The notes below the pieces were generated by a model. That model saw only the letters and a program-made list of their open reading frames with translations, had not been told where the DNA came from and searched no databases. A program made the translations under genes and the position numbers. Shown here in pieces: positions 36,412 to 63,344 of a stretch of DNA of 64,000 nucleotides. Positions within the stretch are counted from its first letter, which is position 1; the number at the start of each line of letters is the position of its first letter. The DNA is from Pelobates cultripes (lineage: Eukaryota > Chordata > Amphibia > Anura > Pelobatidae), in contig OW240914.1 of assembly GCA_933207985.1 (NCBI GenBank), positions 202,239,402-202,303,401 on the forward strand, read 5' to 3'.

Positions 36412-38717
36412 CAGGGCCGGATTAACATAGGGGCTGATGGAGCTGCAGCTCCAGGCCCAGGCCCAGGCCCATGGAATAGGCCCATTGTAAAAAAAATAAA
36501 TAAAAATAAATGTTTTTTACTTTTTTTTTTTTTTTTACAGACTACTCTTAGGTTTACCACCTGACTGGTATTTTAAGGCACAGCTGGTATTGGAGGCTGC
36601 CTGGCCGTGTATTTTCCTCCGTATAAACGGAGATTACTCTGCAATACCAGCACCGTCACTGTGTAAGGAGAGAGGCAGGGATAGGAAGTTACAGCATCTC
36701 CCTGCCTCTCTCTACTCACTGATCCGCGGGGGAGCAGCTACACAACACAGAGAATCCAGACAACAGCTTCCAGCCTGCAGAGACAGACTACAGCTCAGGT
36801 ATGTGAAAGATGGGGGGAAAGGCAACAGGGAGATACTAGGGGACACTGAGACACTAGGGGACACTGGGAGATGTGGGGACACTGGGAGACATGGGGACAC
36901 TGAGACACATGGGGACACAGACACATGGTGACGCTGTGAGACATAGGGAGACACATTGGGACACGGAGACACTAGTGACACAGTGTCCCCATGTCTCCCA
37001 GCCAGTGTTCCTAGTGTCTCAGTGTCCCCATGACTCCGGGTGTCCCCTGGTGTCCAAGTATCTGTGTCACCATGTCTCTGTATCCCCATGTCTCTCAGTG
37101 TCCCCATGTCTCCCAGTGTCCCCATGGCTCCCAGCCAGTGTCTCAGTGTCCCCATGTATTCCAGTGTCCCTATGTCTCCCAGCCAGTGTCCCTAGTGTCT
37201 CAGTGTCCCCATGTCTCCCAGTGTCTGTGTCCCCATGTCTCTGTGTCCTTAGTGTCTCCATGTCTCCCAGTGTCCCCACATGTCTCAGTGTCCCCATGTC
37301 TCCCAGTGTCCCCATGTATATGTCCACAAGTGCCCCATGTCTCCCAGTGTCCCCAAGTGTCTGTGTCCCCATGCCTCCCAGCCAGTGTCCCTAGTGTCTG
37401 TGTCCCTATGTCTCTCAGTGTCCCTTGTGTCTTAGATTCCCCAAATGTCTATCACCATGGCTCACAGTATCCCCTAGTCTCCCAGTATCTGTGTCCCCAT
37501 GTCTCTGTGTCCCCATGTCTCTCAATGTCCCCATGTCTCCCAGTGTCCCCATGACTCCCAGCCAGTGTCCCTATGTTTCCCAGCCATTGTCCCTAGTGTC
37601 TCAGTGTCCCATGTCTCCCAGTGTCTGTGTCCCCATGTCTCTATGTCCTTAGTGTCCCCATGTCTCCCAGTGTCCCCAAATGTCTCAGTGTCCCCATGCA
37701 TCCCAGTGTCCCCATGTCTATGTCCACAAGTGCCCCATGTCTCCCAGTGTCCCCAAGTGTCTGTGTCCCCATGCCTCCCAGCCAGTGTCCCTAGTATCTA
37801 TGTCCCCATGTCTCTTAGTGTCCCTATGTCTCTTAGTGTCCCCATGACTCCCAGCTAGTGTCTCAGAGTCCCCATGTCTCCCAGTGTCCCTATGTCTCCC
37901 AGCCAGTGTCCCTAGTGTCTCAGTGTCCCCATGTCTCCCAGTGTCTGTGTCCCCATGTCTCTGTGTCCTTTGTGTCCCATGTCTCCCAGTCTCCCCAAGT
38001 GTCTGTGTCCCCATGCCTCCCAGCCAGTGTCCCTAGTGTCTGTGTCCTCCTGTCTCCTAGTGTCTGTGTCCCCATGTCTGTGTCCCTAGTGTCTGTCTCC
38101 TCATTTCTCCCAGTGTCCCCAAATGTATGTGTCCTCATGTCTCCCAGTGTCCCCATGTCTGTATTCACAAGTGCCCCCACGTCTCCGAGTGCCCCCACGT
38201 CTCCCAGTGTCCCCGGATCTCTCAGTGTCCCCATGTCTCTCAGTGTCCCCTAGTATCCTAGTGACACAGGACACACTGAGACATGGGGACACTGGGAGAC
38301 TAGGGGACTGGGCGACATGGGGACATTGACACTGTGATACATAAGGACACTGATGCCAGGCTGGCCTTCCAATTCTTTGGACAGACATGCCCCCTTTTGG
38401 GCATGTTCGCCCCTTTTGGCAGTTCTGGTCACGTGATTCGCGTCAGTGGCACACCCTTTTACCCCGCCCATGGACACTGCTGTTATGGGGTATGGATTTA
38501 CTTGAAAGATGAAAGCATTAATTAGATAAAGAGATTAGCATAGAGTATGTGTTTTCTTATTGCTGCATCCTTTGAGTTTCCCTCCAACACCAACTCCATC
38601 AGATACATGACTCTTTAGAGGTATGACTGTTTTAGTGTTTTTGGTCGATAAAATTCTGTAATTAGGCCCCATCATAATTGTCAGAACCAGGCCCACTAGG
38701 CACTTAATCTGGCCCTG
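36412..38717. mobile_element. hAT-like non-autonomous element C
   Basis: Left end CAGGGCCGGATTAACATAGG and right end ACTTAATCTGGCCCTG (inverse CAGGGCCAGATTAAGT) form a 14-base TIR. I could not find an 8-base target duplication. Most of the interior is the GTGTCCCCATGTCTCCCAG minisatellite. Confidence 0.6.
36830..38345. repeat. 1.5-kb GTGTCCCCATGTCTCCCA minisatellite with two inversions
   Basis: The 10-20-base modules (GACACTGGGAGACATGGG and its complement) run in one orientation at 36830-36975, the opposite at 36976-38262, and back at 38263-38345. The complementary segments could form long hairpins. Larger modules also repeat (37140-37390 resembles 37560-37800). All frames in it are repeat translations. 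Confidence 0.9.
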
Positions 38718-38788
38718 AGGTCAATGGGACATGTGTATGAATAGTTTCAATTCAGTGATTTCTCCATTCTTTGTATCGGGTGCAGCAA

Positions 38789-38958
38789 TTAAAAACCTAA
38801 AGCATCTTTCAGTTCAGTGAAGGAATATCTGTCATCTCCATCGGTATCAAATTCCTTTAAAGACTGTGGTATGCCAGGCCCAAGTGAGTCCTTGAGGTTT
38901 TGGTATGATAAATTTCCATTTATATCCTGGCCAGACTGCTTGAAGAGTTTCTTAAGAT
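38789..38958 (-). CDS. Two-EF-hand calcium-binding protein, terminal exon
   Basis: On the minus strand, TTTTCTTCCCCAG gives a good acceptor at 38958. The exon reads 55 codons from LKKLFKQSGQDINGNLSYQN to KDALGF and then TAA. The second EF loop DTDGDDRYSFTE is canonical (D1, D3, D5, S9, E12). The first, GQDINGNLSYQN, lacks the usual acidic residues at 1 and 12 and may bind Ca poorly. Two EF-hands with a short linker resemble S100/calbindin-D9k size, but I cannot name the family. No upstream exon was identified; an unspliced reading would start at MMNSPFKNTF (ATG at 38998), about 68 residues. It lies 1.7 kb downstream of the PKN-like gene on the same strand. A processed or degraded copy remains possible. 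Confidence 0.5.
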
Positions 38959-39735
38959 CTGGGGAAGAAAATGTATTCTTAAAAGGACTATTCATCATCC
39001 ACTGTTATATCATTGTATATTAGGCTAGTAATTGTACTGCCTATCAGGGGTCTTTCCATTTAAAACACTTATAATCAAAATTAACAGCGCTTTTCACCAC
39101 AGCATAGAGCTTTTTCAATTTCAAGGACACTTGACAAAGCCCTATGCAGTGGCGATACACATTGTGTTACTTTTAATTATCAGTGTTTTAACTCTTTGTT
39201 TTATTGTATTTATTAAAAGATACTCATTTTCAAACTACCCTGGACCATCCCGTCTCACTTTGGCACTCCACGAATTTCTTCTACTTCGTTCTCCAAGGTG
39301 GGGAGGTGTACCACCAGAACCTTATTGAGTGAGCAAACCCATACTTTGCTCCTGAGCTATTAAGTGAATTTTCATCTCTCACCCACCCAATCACACAGTG
39401 TGCACTATATTGATATTTTTATAAGTACCACAGAGAAGACCCCCCACCACCTACATATCCTCAGAGAGGTGATCATACACACTAACAGATCCACATAAAT
39501 AGCTCCAATAAATGTAAGTGCATTTCCTATTTTATAATACCGCAGCACTTCTGCCCACAGTCGCCGTGACTTGACTGGGGTCCTGGAACCGCTCCCTCAT
39601 GGAGCCGAATGGGGAACTCTCTATCCACCCCCAGGCACTGGATGACACTTAGTCCTGGAAGATCTAGTGCTTAAAAGGACTTTCCCTGTTGAATCCTCCA
39701 CACTGGAACAGTGATTAGCCCTTTCCCTTCCCAGT

Positions 39736-40325
39736 TGTAGCGGTACTTACCTTACCCGGGGGCCGGCCGAGGTCCTCACTTCCCGCCGCGCGCAGCGGGC
39801 ACGGACCGCGAGATGCGGTCACGTGTTCCGCCTAGCTCTAAGAGCGTGCCGCGCGTCTCGGGCATGCTCTTAAAGGGGCAGTGGGAGCCAAAAAATGAAA
39901 TGTGCTCCCATTGGCCCCTGTCATCCCACATTCCCCAGACACTCACATTTTGGGGGCGTGGATATGACAGGGGCTTGCTGTAAGGAAAGGCTGGCTCTCT
40001 ATCTGGAAGATCATTGGCATTACTAATCGGGTATTGCTGGAAGGAAAGGCTGGCTCTCTGTCTGGAAGATCACTGTTATTACTAATCGGGTATTGCTGGA
40101 AGGAGAGGCTGGCTCTCTGTCTGGAAGATCATTGGCATTACTAATCGGCTATTGTTGGAAGGAAAGGCTGGCTCTCTGTCTGGAAGATCACTGACATTAC
40201 TAATCGGGTATTGCTGGAAGGAAAGGCTGACTCTCTATTATATTTCCCCTTAGGAGAAGGGACGAACGCTGGATGGAATAGGTCTGGGTCCCAAACCTGG
40301 TACTATTCCTCCTTCTTCTGCTACA
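39736..40325. mobile_element. Possible solo LTR
   Basis: The block starts TGTAGCGGTACTTACC and ends CTTCTTCTGCTACA, giving the TG...CA ends and a 6-base terminal inversion (TGTAGC/GCTACA) typical of LTRs. It is GC-rich compared with its surroundings and contains the 59-base tandem repeat. I found no matching target duplication, so the call is tentative. Confidence 0.35.
39973..40240. repeat. 59-base tandem repeat, about 4.6 copies
   Basis: TATTGCTGGAAGGAAAGGCT recurs at 40032, 40091, 40150 and 40209, exactly 59 bases apart, with TCTGGAAGATCACTG and ATTACTAATCGGG in each unit. Few differences separate the units. Confidence 0.93.
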
Positions 40326-40654
40326 CAAAGATTCACGTCTAAATTTAAATTTTTTTTAATGTCAAATTTTTTATTTTATTTTAACAACAATAATAATACA
40401 CGTATACACAATTCAACAATTTGCAGGGTTATTTCCAAAAATGAGAAATCAAAGTGATTTGCAAATTTAAAGCCAAAGTAGCCAATCTGGAATCGTAGCT
40501 GACTGAGGGCATGTTTCTTTTTTTCTTTTTTTCAACTCTAAATTTGAAATTCAGTTTGAATTCTCACTTTAGTTTTCAATAAATGATTTAATTGGTAGAA
40601 TATATTAATGCTAATTCTCTCTCCAGTAATTCTTATTGTGGATCACAACCGAGA

Positions 40655-56928
<16,274 letters not shown>

Positions 56929-57053
56929 CTGAAATGGCAAAAACTATTAGAAACCCAAATAAATTCAAATAAAAATGCTCTAACTAACCAAAGTTTTTAC
57001 AGTCCATCTCGTTGCTGCCACAGGGCCCAGCAATAAACTACTACAAACAACCT

Positions 57054-57323
57054 AAAGGTATGGGTTTACTTAAATCGCATTGAAGTTGTTATAGTGCCTG
57101 GAGTCCCTGGAACAGCCTTATATTTAAGTGTTAAATTGTTTGTAAATAATTTAACACTAAATATGTGCCATCAGTAACCGTTCTCTCCCTCTTCTCTTCT
57201 CTTCGGCTAATGCAGTAGTATTGGTACAGCCAGTAAGGAGACGGCAGAGATTGGCCGAGAGTAGCAGCTGACAATTCATTAATGGTAGTTAGCAGTAGTG
57301 GTTATGGTGTTTGGAGTGGCCCT
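57054..57323. mobile_element. TTAA-type MITE copy
   Basis: GAAGTTGTTATAGTGCCTGG at the left and GGTTATGGTGTTTGGAGTGGCCCT followed by TTAA at the right. Between the kinase's first visible exon and the assembly gap. Confidence 0.5.
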
Positions 57324-57637
57324 TTAAAGGAAAACTCCAGAAAACTTAAAGCCCCTCTGCTTGCTGCATGAAGCCTGTTACATTTGTGATCGTTTATAAA
57401 AGTGTTTCTTTTAAATACACCACAGGCGGCGCATATTGCGCTATGGTCAGTGTGATGTCATACCATGGACGTAGCATATTGGCGTGGTGGGGGGCGGGGG
57501 TCAGCAAAATGTTGTTTTGCCTAGAGTAGTAAAAAAACTTGCATTGACCTTGTATGTAACTAGTATGGGAAATGTTTTATATAGATTTCCAATCTATTGA
57601 GTAACTTGGCTTCATCCACTGAACACTGAATTCTAGT

Positions 57638-57737
57638 NNNNNNNNNNNNNNNNNNNNNNNNNNNNNNNNNNNNNNNNNNNNNNNNNNNNNNNNNNNNNNN
57701 NNNNNNNNNNNNNNNNNNNNNNNNNNNNNNNNNNNNN
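57638..57737. other. Assembly gap, exactly 100 N
   Basis: A run of 100 N is the usual placeholder for a gap of unknown size. Its right edge enters a minisatellite, so the missing DNA is probably repeat. The kinase's 5' exon could be lost here. Confidence 0.98.
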
Positions 57738-58075
57738 CATGTGTGTGTCAGTGAGCTTGTCTGTAGTGAGCATGTGTGTGTCAGTGAGCTTGTCTGTAGT
57801 GAATCTGTGTGTTAGTGAGCTCTTCTGTAGGGAGCATGTGTGTGTCAATGGGCTTGTCTGTAGGGAGAGTGTGTGCGCGTCAGTGAGCTTGTCTATAGTG
57901 AGCGCGTGTGTGTGACAGTGAGCTTGTCTGTAGTAAGCTTGTGTGTGTATCAGATTTTGTCTGTACTAAATTTGTGTGTGCGCGAGTAACCTTGTCTGTA
58001 TGTGTCATTGAGATTGTCTGTCAATGAGCCTATTTGTGTGCATCAGTAAGATTGTCTGTGTCTGTGTGTGAGTAT
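57738..58075. repeat. GTGTGTCAGTGAGCTTGTCTGTAG minisatellite
   Basis: About ten degenerate units of 30-36 bases with TCAGTGAGCTTGTCTGTAG as core, immediately right of the gap. Confidence 0.88.
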
Positions 58076-58670
58076 GCTTTACTGTATAATTTAATTACCC
58101 TAAAAGAAGAAATGTATCAATAATATATACATATATATATTTTTATATATATGTATAAAAGCTGTTGTACCTTGCACTCAGGCTTCAAAGTTGTGTGACC
58201 GGGTGCATCACCAGGGCTCCAGTATCCAGGAAATTGAAATAGTTGGCTGCACTCTCAGATTTCCTTAAAACATAACTTTTATTGAAATATTTAAGAGAAG
58301 ATCAATGTTTCAGTCCCTCTTGTGGACTTTCGTCATGATCCTGTGTGAATTTGGTACTTCCGAATGTCCGAATAGGTGAATAGCCGAATGGTCGAAGACA
58401 TGAAATTACCGAATTTGCGAAGTGTCAAAATGCCGAAGTTGCTGAAGTGTCGAAGTGCCGAAGTTCCGAAGCACAGTATTGCCTAAGAACTAATATACTT
58501 ACCCAGTGGAAGAATGAACAATATTACACTGTATACAATTTTAAATAAAAAGTATCCAAACATAGCCAGGATTCAGCTGTAAGCATTTGCAACACTTACA
58601 ACAATAAAGTAACATACATTCATATAAAATGTAAGTTACTTAGCCAGTCAATGTAATGACAGGAATGAAT

Positions 58671-59335
58671 AAGTAGATAACTCCCTAATTCCCACGGTAT
58701 TAGGGAGCTATCTACCAAAAGGCTGAAAGACCTAAATTGGTCTTTCAGCCAAATGTACTAATACTAAGTAAAGATTACTTAGTATTAGTAAATTATGCCC
58801 CTATTCGCTATACCGCGAGTAGGGGCATGTCTAATAAATAGTGAGCAGCCTATGGCCCCCTCCCGAGCCACCACCCGTGCCACGCGAGTTGGGGCTTCTA
58901 ACCTGAAGGGGGGACCTATTGCCCCCCCGGCCCCCACTCCTGAACAGTGGGTGGGGGCCCTACAGTAAAATAAGGGGGGGGACCTTATGTCCTCCCCCCT
59001 GGCCCCTACCCCTGAGTGGTGAGTGGGGGCCCTAAATACTAATAGGGGGGGACCTAATGTCCTCCCCCTGGCCCCCACCCCTGAGCGGTGGGTGGGGGCC
59101 CTAAATTAGAATAAGGGGGGGAACTAATGTCCTCCCCCTGGCCCCCACCCCTGAGCGGTGGGTGGGGGCCCTAAATTAGAGTAAGGGGGGGAACTAATGT
59201 CCTCCCCTCTGGCCCCCACCCCTGAGTGGTGGGTGGGGGGCCTAAATACTAATAAGGGGGGGGACCTAATGTCCTCCCCCCGGGCCCCCACCCCTGAGCA
59301 GTGGGTGGGGGCCCTAAATACTAATAAGGGGGGGG
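58671..59335. repeat. Left arm of a large inverted repeat
   Basis: It opens with GTAGATAACTCCCTAATTCC, continues through CTACCAAAAGGCTGAAAGAC and becomes a roughly 67-base GC-rich tandem repeat (GACCTAATGTCCTCCCCC, GGGTGGGGGCCCTAAAT). The same elements recur inverted at 61620-62090. Hairpins within the arm include GGCTGAAAGACC/GGTCTTTCAGCC. Confidence 0.85.
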
Positions 59336-59460
59336 CAGGGCCAGACTGGGGATACAAAGCAGCCCTGGAAAAAAAATATATACCAGCCCCATAAGTCAAT
59401 GCGCCATATATTGTCGCATGTAATATGTAAGGCTATGTCTTGCCACCCCAGATCATTGAG

Positions 59461-59504
<44 letters not shown>

Positions 59505-61541
59505 CTTTTTCTAATATAACATATTGGTCCTTTCATAGTAAAACTTTTAATTATACAGTAAGCATACTCACATGCAGATACAGACAACCTCACTGACACA
59601 CACAAGTTCGTTGATACACAGCCTCATAGACAAACAATCTCACAGATAAACATAAGCTCATTGACATAAAAACACAAGCTCACTCACTAGCAGACACACA
59701 CATACATGCAAGCAAGCAAGCTCACTAGCAGGCGCACACACACACACACAGCTTAATGTAGTGGTTCTGGTGTCTATAGCCTGTCCCTGCAGGCTTTTCA
59801 ATGAAAACACTGACTTTTCAGAGAAAAGGCAGTGTTTACATTGCTTCAGAGTGACACCTCTGGTGACAGTCACTCAGATGGTCACTAGAGGTGCTTCCTG
59901 TGTCAGTGCTGCACAGTTTGCAGCACCTACATTCAGGGCCTCCACGCTCTGGAGACGCAGAAGGTTCCCCATAGAGATACATTGATTAAATGCATCTCTA
60001 TGAGGAAATGCTGATTGGTGTAGCGTTTTGCAGCCAATCCTATGTCAAGCTTGATGATCTCAGCCACAGAGGCAGGGACAGTCGAGGGGAGACCAGCATG
60101 GCATGGGAAAAAAAAAAGATGAGTAAAAACACACACCATGACAGACACACACACCATGACAGACACACACACACACCATGACAGACACACACAAACACCA
60201 TGACAGACACATGCACACCATGACAGACACACGCACACCATGACAGACACACGCATACCATGACAGACACACGCATACCACGACAGACACATGCATACCA
60301 CGACAGACGCACGCATACCACGACAGACAGTCCATGATACAGACAGACACACACACACCATGACACAGACAGACCATGCCAAACACACACACCATGACAC
60401 ACCGACACACACACACCCACCATGACACACCGACACACCATGACACAGACACACATATCATGACGCAGACACACATATCATGACACACACACACCATGAC
60501 AGAGACAGACACATACCGTGACACACACACACACCATGACAGAGACAGACACATACCATGACAGAGACAGACACATACCATGACACAAACACACCATGAC
60601 ACACCGACACACCATGACACAGACACACATATCATGACGCAGACACACATATCATGACACACACCCCATGACAGACACACATACCATGACACACACACAC
60701 CATGACAGACACACATACCATGACACACACACACCATGACAGAGACAGACACACATACCATGACACACACACACCATGACAGACACCCATGACACACACC
60801 ATGACAGAGACAGACACATACCATGACACACACACACCATGACAGAGACAGACACATACCATGACACACACACACCATGACAGAGACAGACACATACCAT
60901 GACACACACACACCATGACAGAGACAGACACATACCATGACACACACACACCATGACAGAGACAGACACATACCATGACACACACACACCATGACAGAGA
61001 CAGACACATACCATGACACACACACACCATGACAGAGACAGACACATACCATGACACACACACACCATGACAGAGACAGACACATACCATGACACACACA
61101 CACCATGACAGACAGACACACACACACACACATACACTGACAGCATAACACATATTACCTGTGGGCCAGGGGGGTCATGCAGGGCAGAGAGCTGGGTGTG
61201 ATGGTGGCCGCAGAAGAAGCTGGGATGGTGGCCGCTGGAGGAGCAGGGATGGCGGCCGCTGGAGGAGCTGTTCTGGCAGCCGCAGGAGAAGCTGTGCTGT
61301 CTCTGCTCCCCCCGCCCTCACGCGCTACTGAATGAGACCGGGGCCGGAATATGATGTCATTTTTCGGCCCGGTCTCATTCAGTGGCGCGCGAGGGCGGGG
61401 GAGAAGAGACAGCACAGCTTCCAGCGGCCGCCAGAACAGCTCCTCCAGCGGCAGCAAGCACACCCACATGTCTGCCAGGCCCCAGGTGCCGACGGCCCAC
61501 CGGGAAATTTCCCGGTATCCCGGTGGGCCAGTCTGGTCCTG
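59336..61541. mobile_element. hAT-like non-autonomous element E
   Basis: Starts CAGGGCCAGACTGGGGATAC and ends GGGCCAGTCTGGTCCTG, the same family as element A (both share the GGATACAAAGCAGCCCTGG start and the ACCGGGAAATTTCCCGG-type subterminal block). It is flanked by G-runs that hide any duplication. Inside are (TA)n, a 1-kb CATGACAGACACA minisatellite, and a long stem around TGATGTCA at 61352-61359. Confidence 0.7.
60115..61125. repeat. CCATGACAGAGACAGACACATA minisatellite
   Basis: About 1 kb. The right half has a regular 38-base unit (CACACCATGACAGAGACAGA plus CACATACCATGACACACA). The long minus-strand frames of Cys/Val/Met/Trp periodic protein (up to 363 codons) are repeat translations and not genes. 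Confidence 0.95.
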
Positions 61542-61619
61542 GGGGGGACGACTAATAACCGACGCACTTAAAAAAAAAAAATCCATCTTCAACCATGAAG
61601 GGCTCCGCGCAGCTCTGCA

Positions 61620-62090
61620 GGGCCAGGGGGAGGACATTAGGTTCCCCCCATATTCTAATTTAAGGCCCCCACCCACCGCTAAGGCATGGGGGCCAGGGAG
61701 GAGGACATTAGGTGTCCCCCCTTATTAGTATTTAGACCCACCGCTCAGGGGTGGGGGCCATGTGGGAGGACATTAGGTCCCCCCCTTATTCTAATTTAGG
61801 TCTCCCCCCTTATTCTAATTTAGGGCCCCCACCCACCACTAAGGGCTGGGGGCCAGGGGGGAGGACATTATGTCCCCCCCTTATTCTAATTTAGGGGCCC
61901 CTCCCGCCGCTCAGGGGTGGAGGCTGGGGGGAGGCAATAGGTCCCTGTTAGGGGACCCTGTTTTATTTTTATTTTTTAACAGTGAGCAGCCACAGGCTGC
62001 TAAAGTTCGCTGCAAGACCAATTTAGGTCTTTCAGCCTTTTGGTAGATAACTCTCTAATACCCTGGGAATTAGGGAGTTATCTACTAAGC
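61620..62090. repeat. Right arm of the large inverted repeat
   Basis: It is the reverse complement of the left arm: GGAGGACATTAGGTCCCCCC and GGCCCCCACCCACCGCT units, then GACCAATTTAGGTCTTTCAG, CCTTTTGGTAGATAACTC and GGGAATTAGGGAGTTATCTA. Confidence 0.85.
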
Positions 62091-62099
62091 GGCTGCAAG

Positions 62100-62262
62100 A
62101 GAAGTCCCGAAGTGCTGAAGTTCCGAAGTGTTGAAGTGCTGAAGTTGCCGAAGTTCCGAAGTGCTGAAGTTCCCAAGTTGCCGTAGTTCCGAAGTGCCGA
62201 AGTTGCTGAAGTCCCGAATTGCCGAAGCCCCGAATTTCAGAATGCTGAACCGAACCGAAAAT
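62100..62262. repeat. CCGAAGTn short tandem repeat
   Basis: Seven-to-nine-base units (CCGAAGTGC, CTGAAGTTG, CCGAAGTTC). A second, shorter block of the same words in the same orientation lies at 58355-58475, outside the left arm. Confidence 0.85.
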
Positions 62263-62445
62263 TTTCCCCATGCACATGCCTATCATTTAGATTATAGTAT
62301 GTGAATATCCCAGGGGTCCAGTTTTTTCTGAATTACAGGAACTATTAGCAATTATATGTCTACTACGAAAGAAAGGTGGGTTCCTTTTGGCAACCACTTA
62401 TTACTAGTAGCTGTGTACTAAATTTTGTAGCATGACACTAGCTAA

Positions 62446-62827
62446 AGGGACACTATAGTAGTAGGAATTTATAATCCAGTGCTGCTAGTTTCAAAAGAGG
62501 TAGTATACTTATCTTCTCTTTCTCACCATGCTGGACTCCTTACTCAAGCTCCGTCTCTTTGGCTGAGTTCCTCGAGATCAATGATCTCAGTCAATCCATT
62601 GCTTTTCCGTAGTGCACATCTCTCTGAGACCCTCTGATTAAAATAGCAGGTATTTTACAGAAGCACCTCAAGTGGCTGTTTGAGTGACAGCCACTAGATG
62701 TAGATTAACCCTGCAATGAACACATTGCCGAACCTGCAGAATGGCAATGTTTTCAACTGTAGGGATAAGACGGGGGACACATGGCACCCAGGCCACTTCC
62801 TTGAGATGAAGTGGTCTGGGTGCCTAC
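62446..62827. mobile_element. TTAA-type MITE interrupted by an LTR
   Basis: Starts AGGGACACTATAGTAG and runs to GAAGTGGTCTGGGTGCCTAC, which in the copy at 28.2-28.7 kb continues as TATAGTGGTCCT/TTAA. Here the next bases are TGTAAGAATATT, the start of the LTR, so the LTR inserted into the MITE. Confidence 0.6.
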
Positions 62828-63323
62828 TGTAAGAATATTAAATAGTTAACTTGTTTATATGTATTTTATGCTTTTATAAGGTTTATAACATGATTATTGC
62901 TGACTGAAGGGATATTGAATACTTAAAGTCAATATACGACAATCATATGCTGACTGTGACAGACTAAGGTATTTCTTCTATAGGATGTAAGACAATGCTA
63001 AATTTCAGGATGTCTTGCCCATTCCGATTTTAAGGATATTCTTTTCCAGACGTATGCAAAAGCTTATCTTTCCATTGTCAGAATAACGTAATACAAGGAA
63101 GTAATAAATCTTATAGTCTGTACTGTAATGAATGACATATACCATGGCTAATGTAAGCAAACTATGTATAAAAGCCAGCTCTGGAATACACTCATTTGAG
63201 AGTCTTGTAAAGCTGTTGTCCGTGTGTTATTGCTTACAAATGATTCTCCATCAACGTTGATTATGGTGACCGAGGGATCGAGAACCGAGGGGATTAGAGT
63301 CCATTACAACATTAACCCTTTCA
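62828..63323 (+). mobile_element. Endogenous retrovirus 5' LTR
   Basis: Starts TGTAAGAATATTAAATAG and ends near CCCTTTCA, just before a primer-binding site. It has a TATAAAAG box at 63167-63174 and an AATAAA at 63103-63108. The right limit is uncertain by about 15 bases. It is an old germline copy; nothing suggests activity. Confidence 0.6.
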
Positions 63324-63326
63324 GCT

Positions 63327-63344
63327 TGGTGTCTAGAAGTGGGA
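63327..63344 (+). promoter_or_regulatory. Retroviral primer-binding site, tRNA-Leu type
   Basis: TGGTGTCTAGAAGTGGGA differs by one inserted T from the complement of the 3' end of vertebrate tRNA-Leu(CAA) as I recall it (TCCCACTTCTGACACCA). The TGG start and the position right after an LTR-like end support the call. Confidence 0.55.

Noticed and set aside
36873..38253. Several 100-174-codon frames on both strands
   Set aside because: All come from the GTGTCCCCATGTCTCCCA minisatellite, open in more than one frame because the repeat lacks stop words.
40032..40240. Regular 59-base periodicity resembling a CRISPR array
   Set aside because: Units are contiguous with no unique spacers and the genome is eukaryotic; it is a tandem repeat.
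60060..61151. 363-codon open frame on the minus strand, Cys/Val/Met/Trp-rich
   Set aside because: It is a translation of the CCATGACAGAGACAGACACA minisatellite; all three minus frames are open with periodic peptides and there is no start context or domain.
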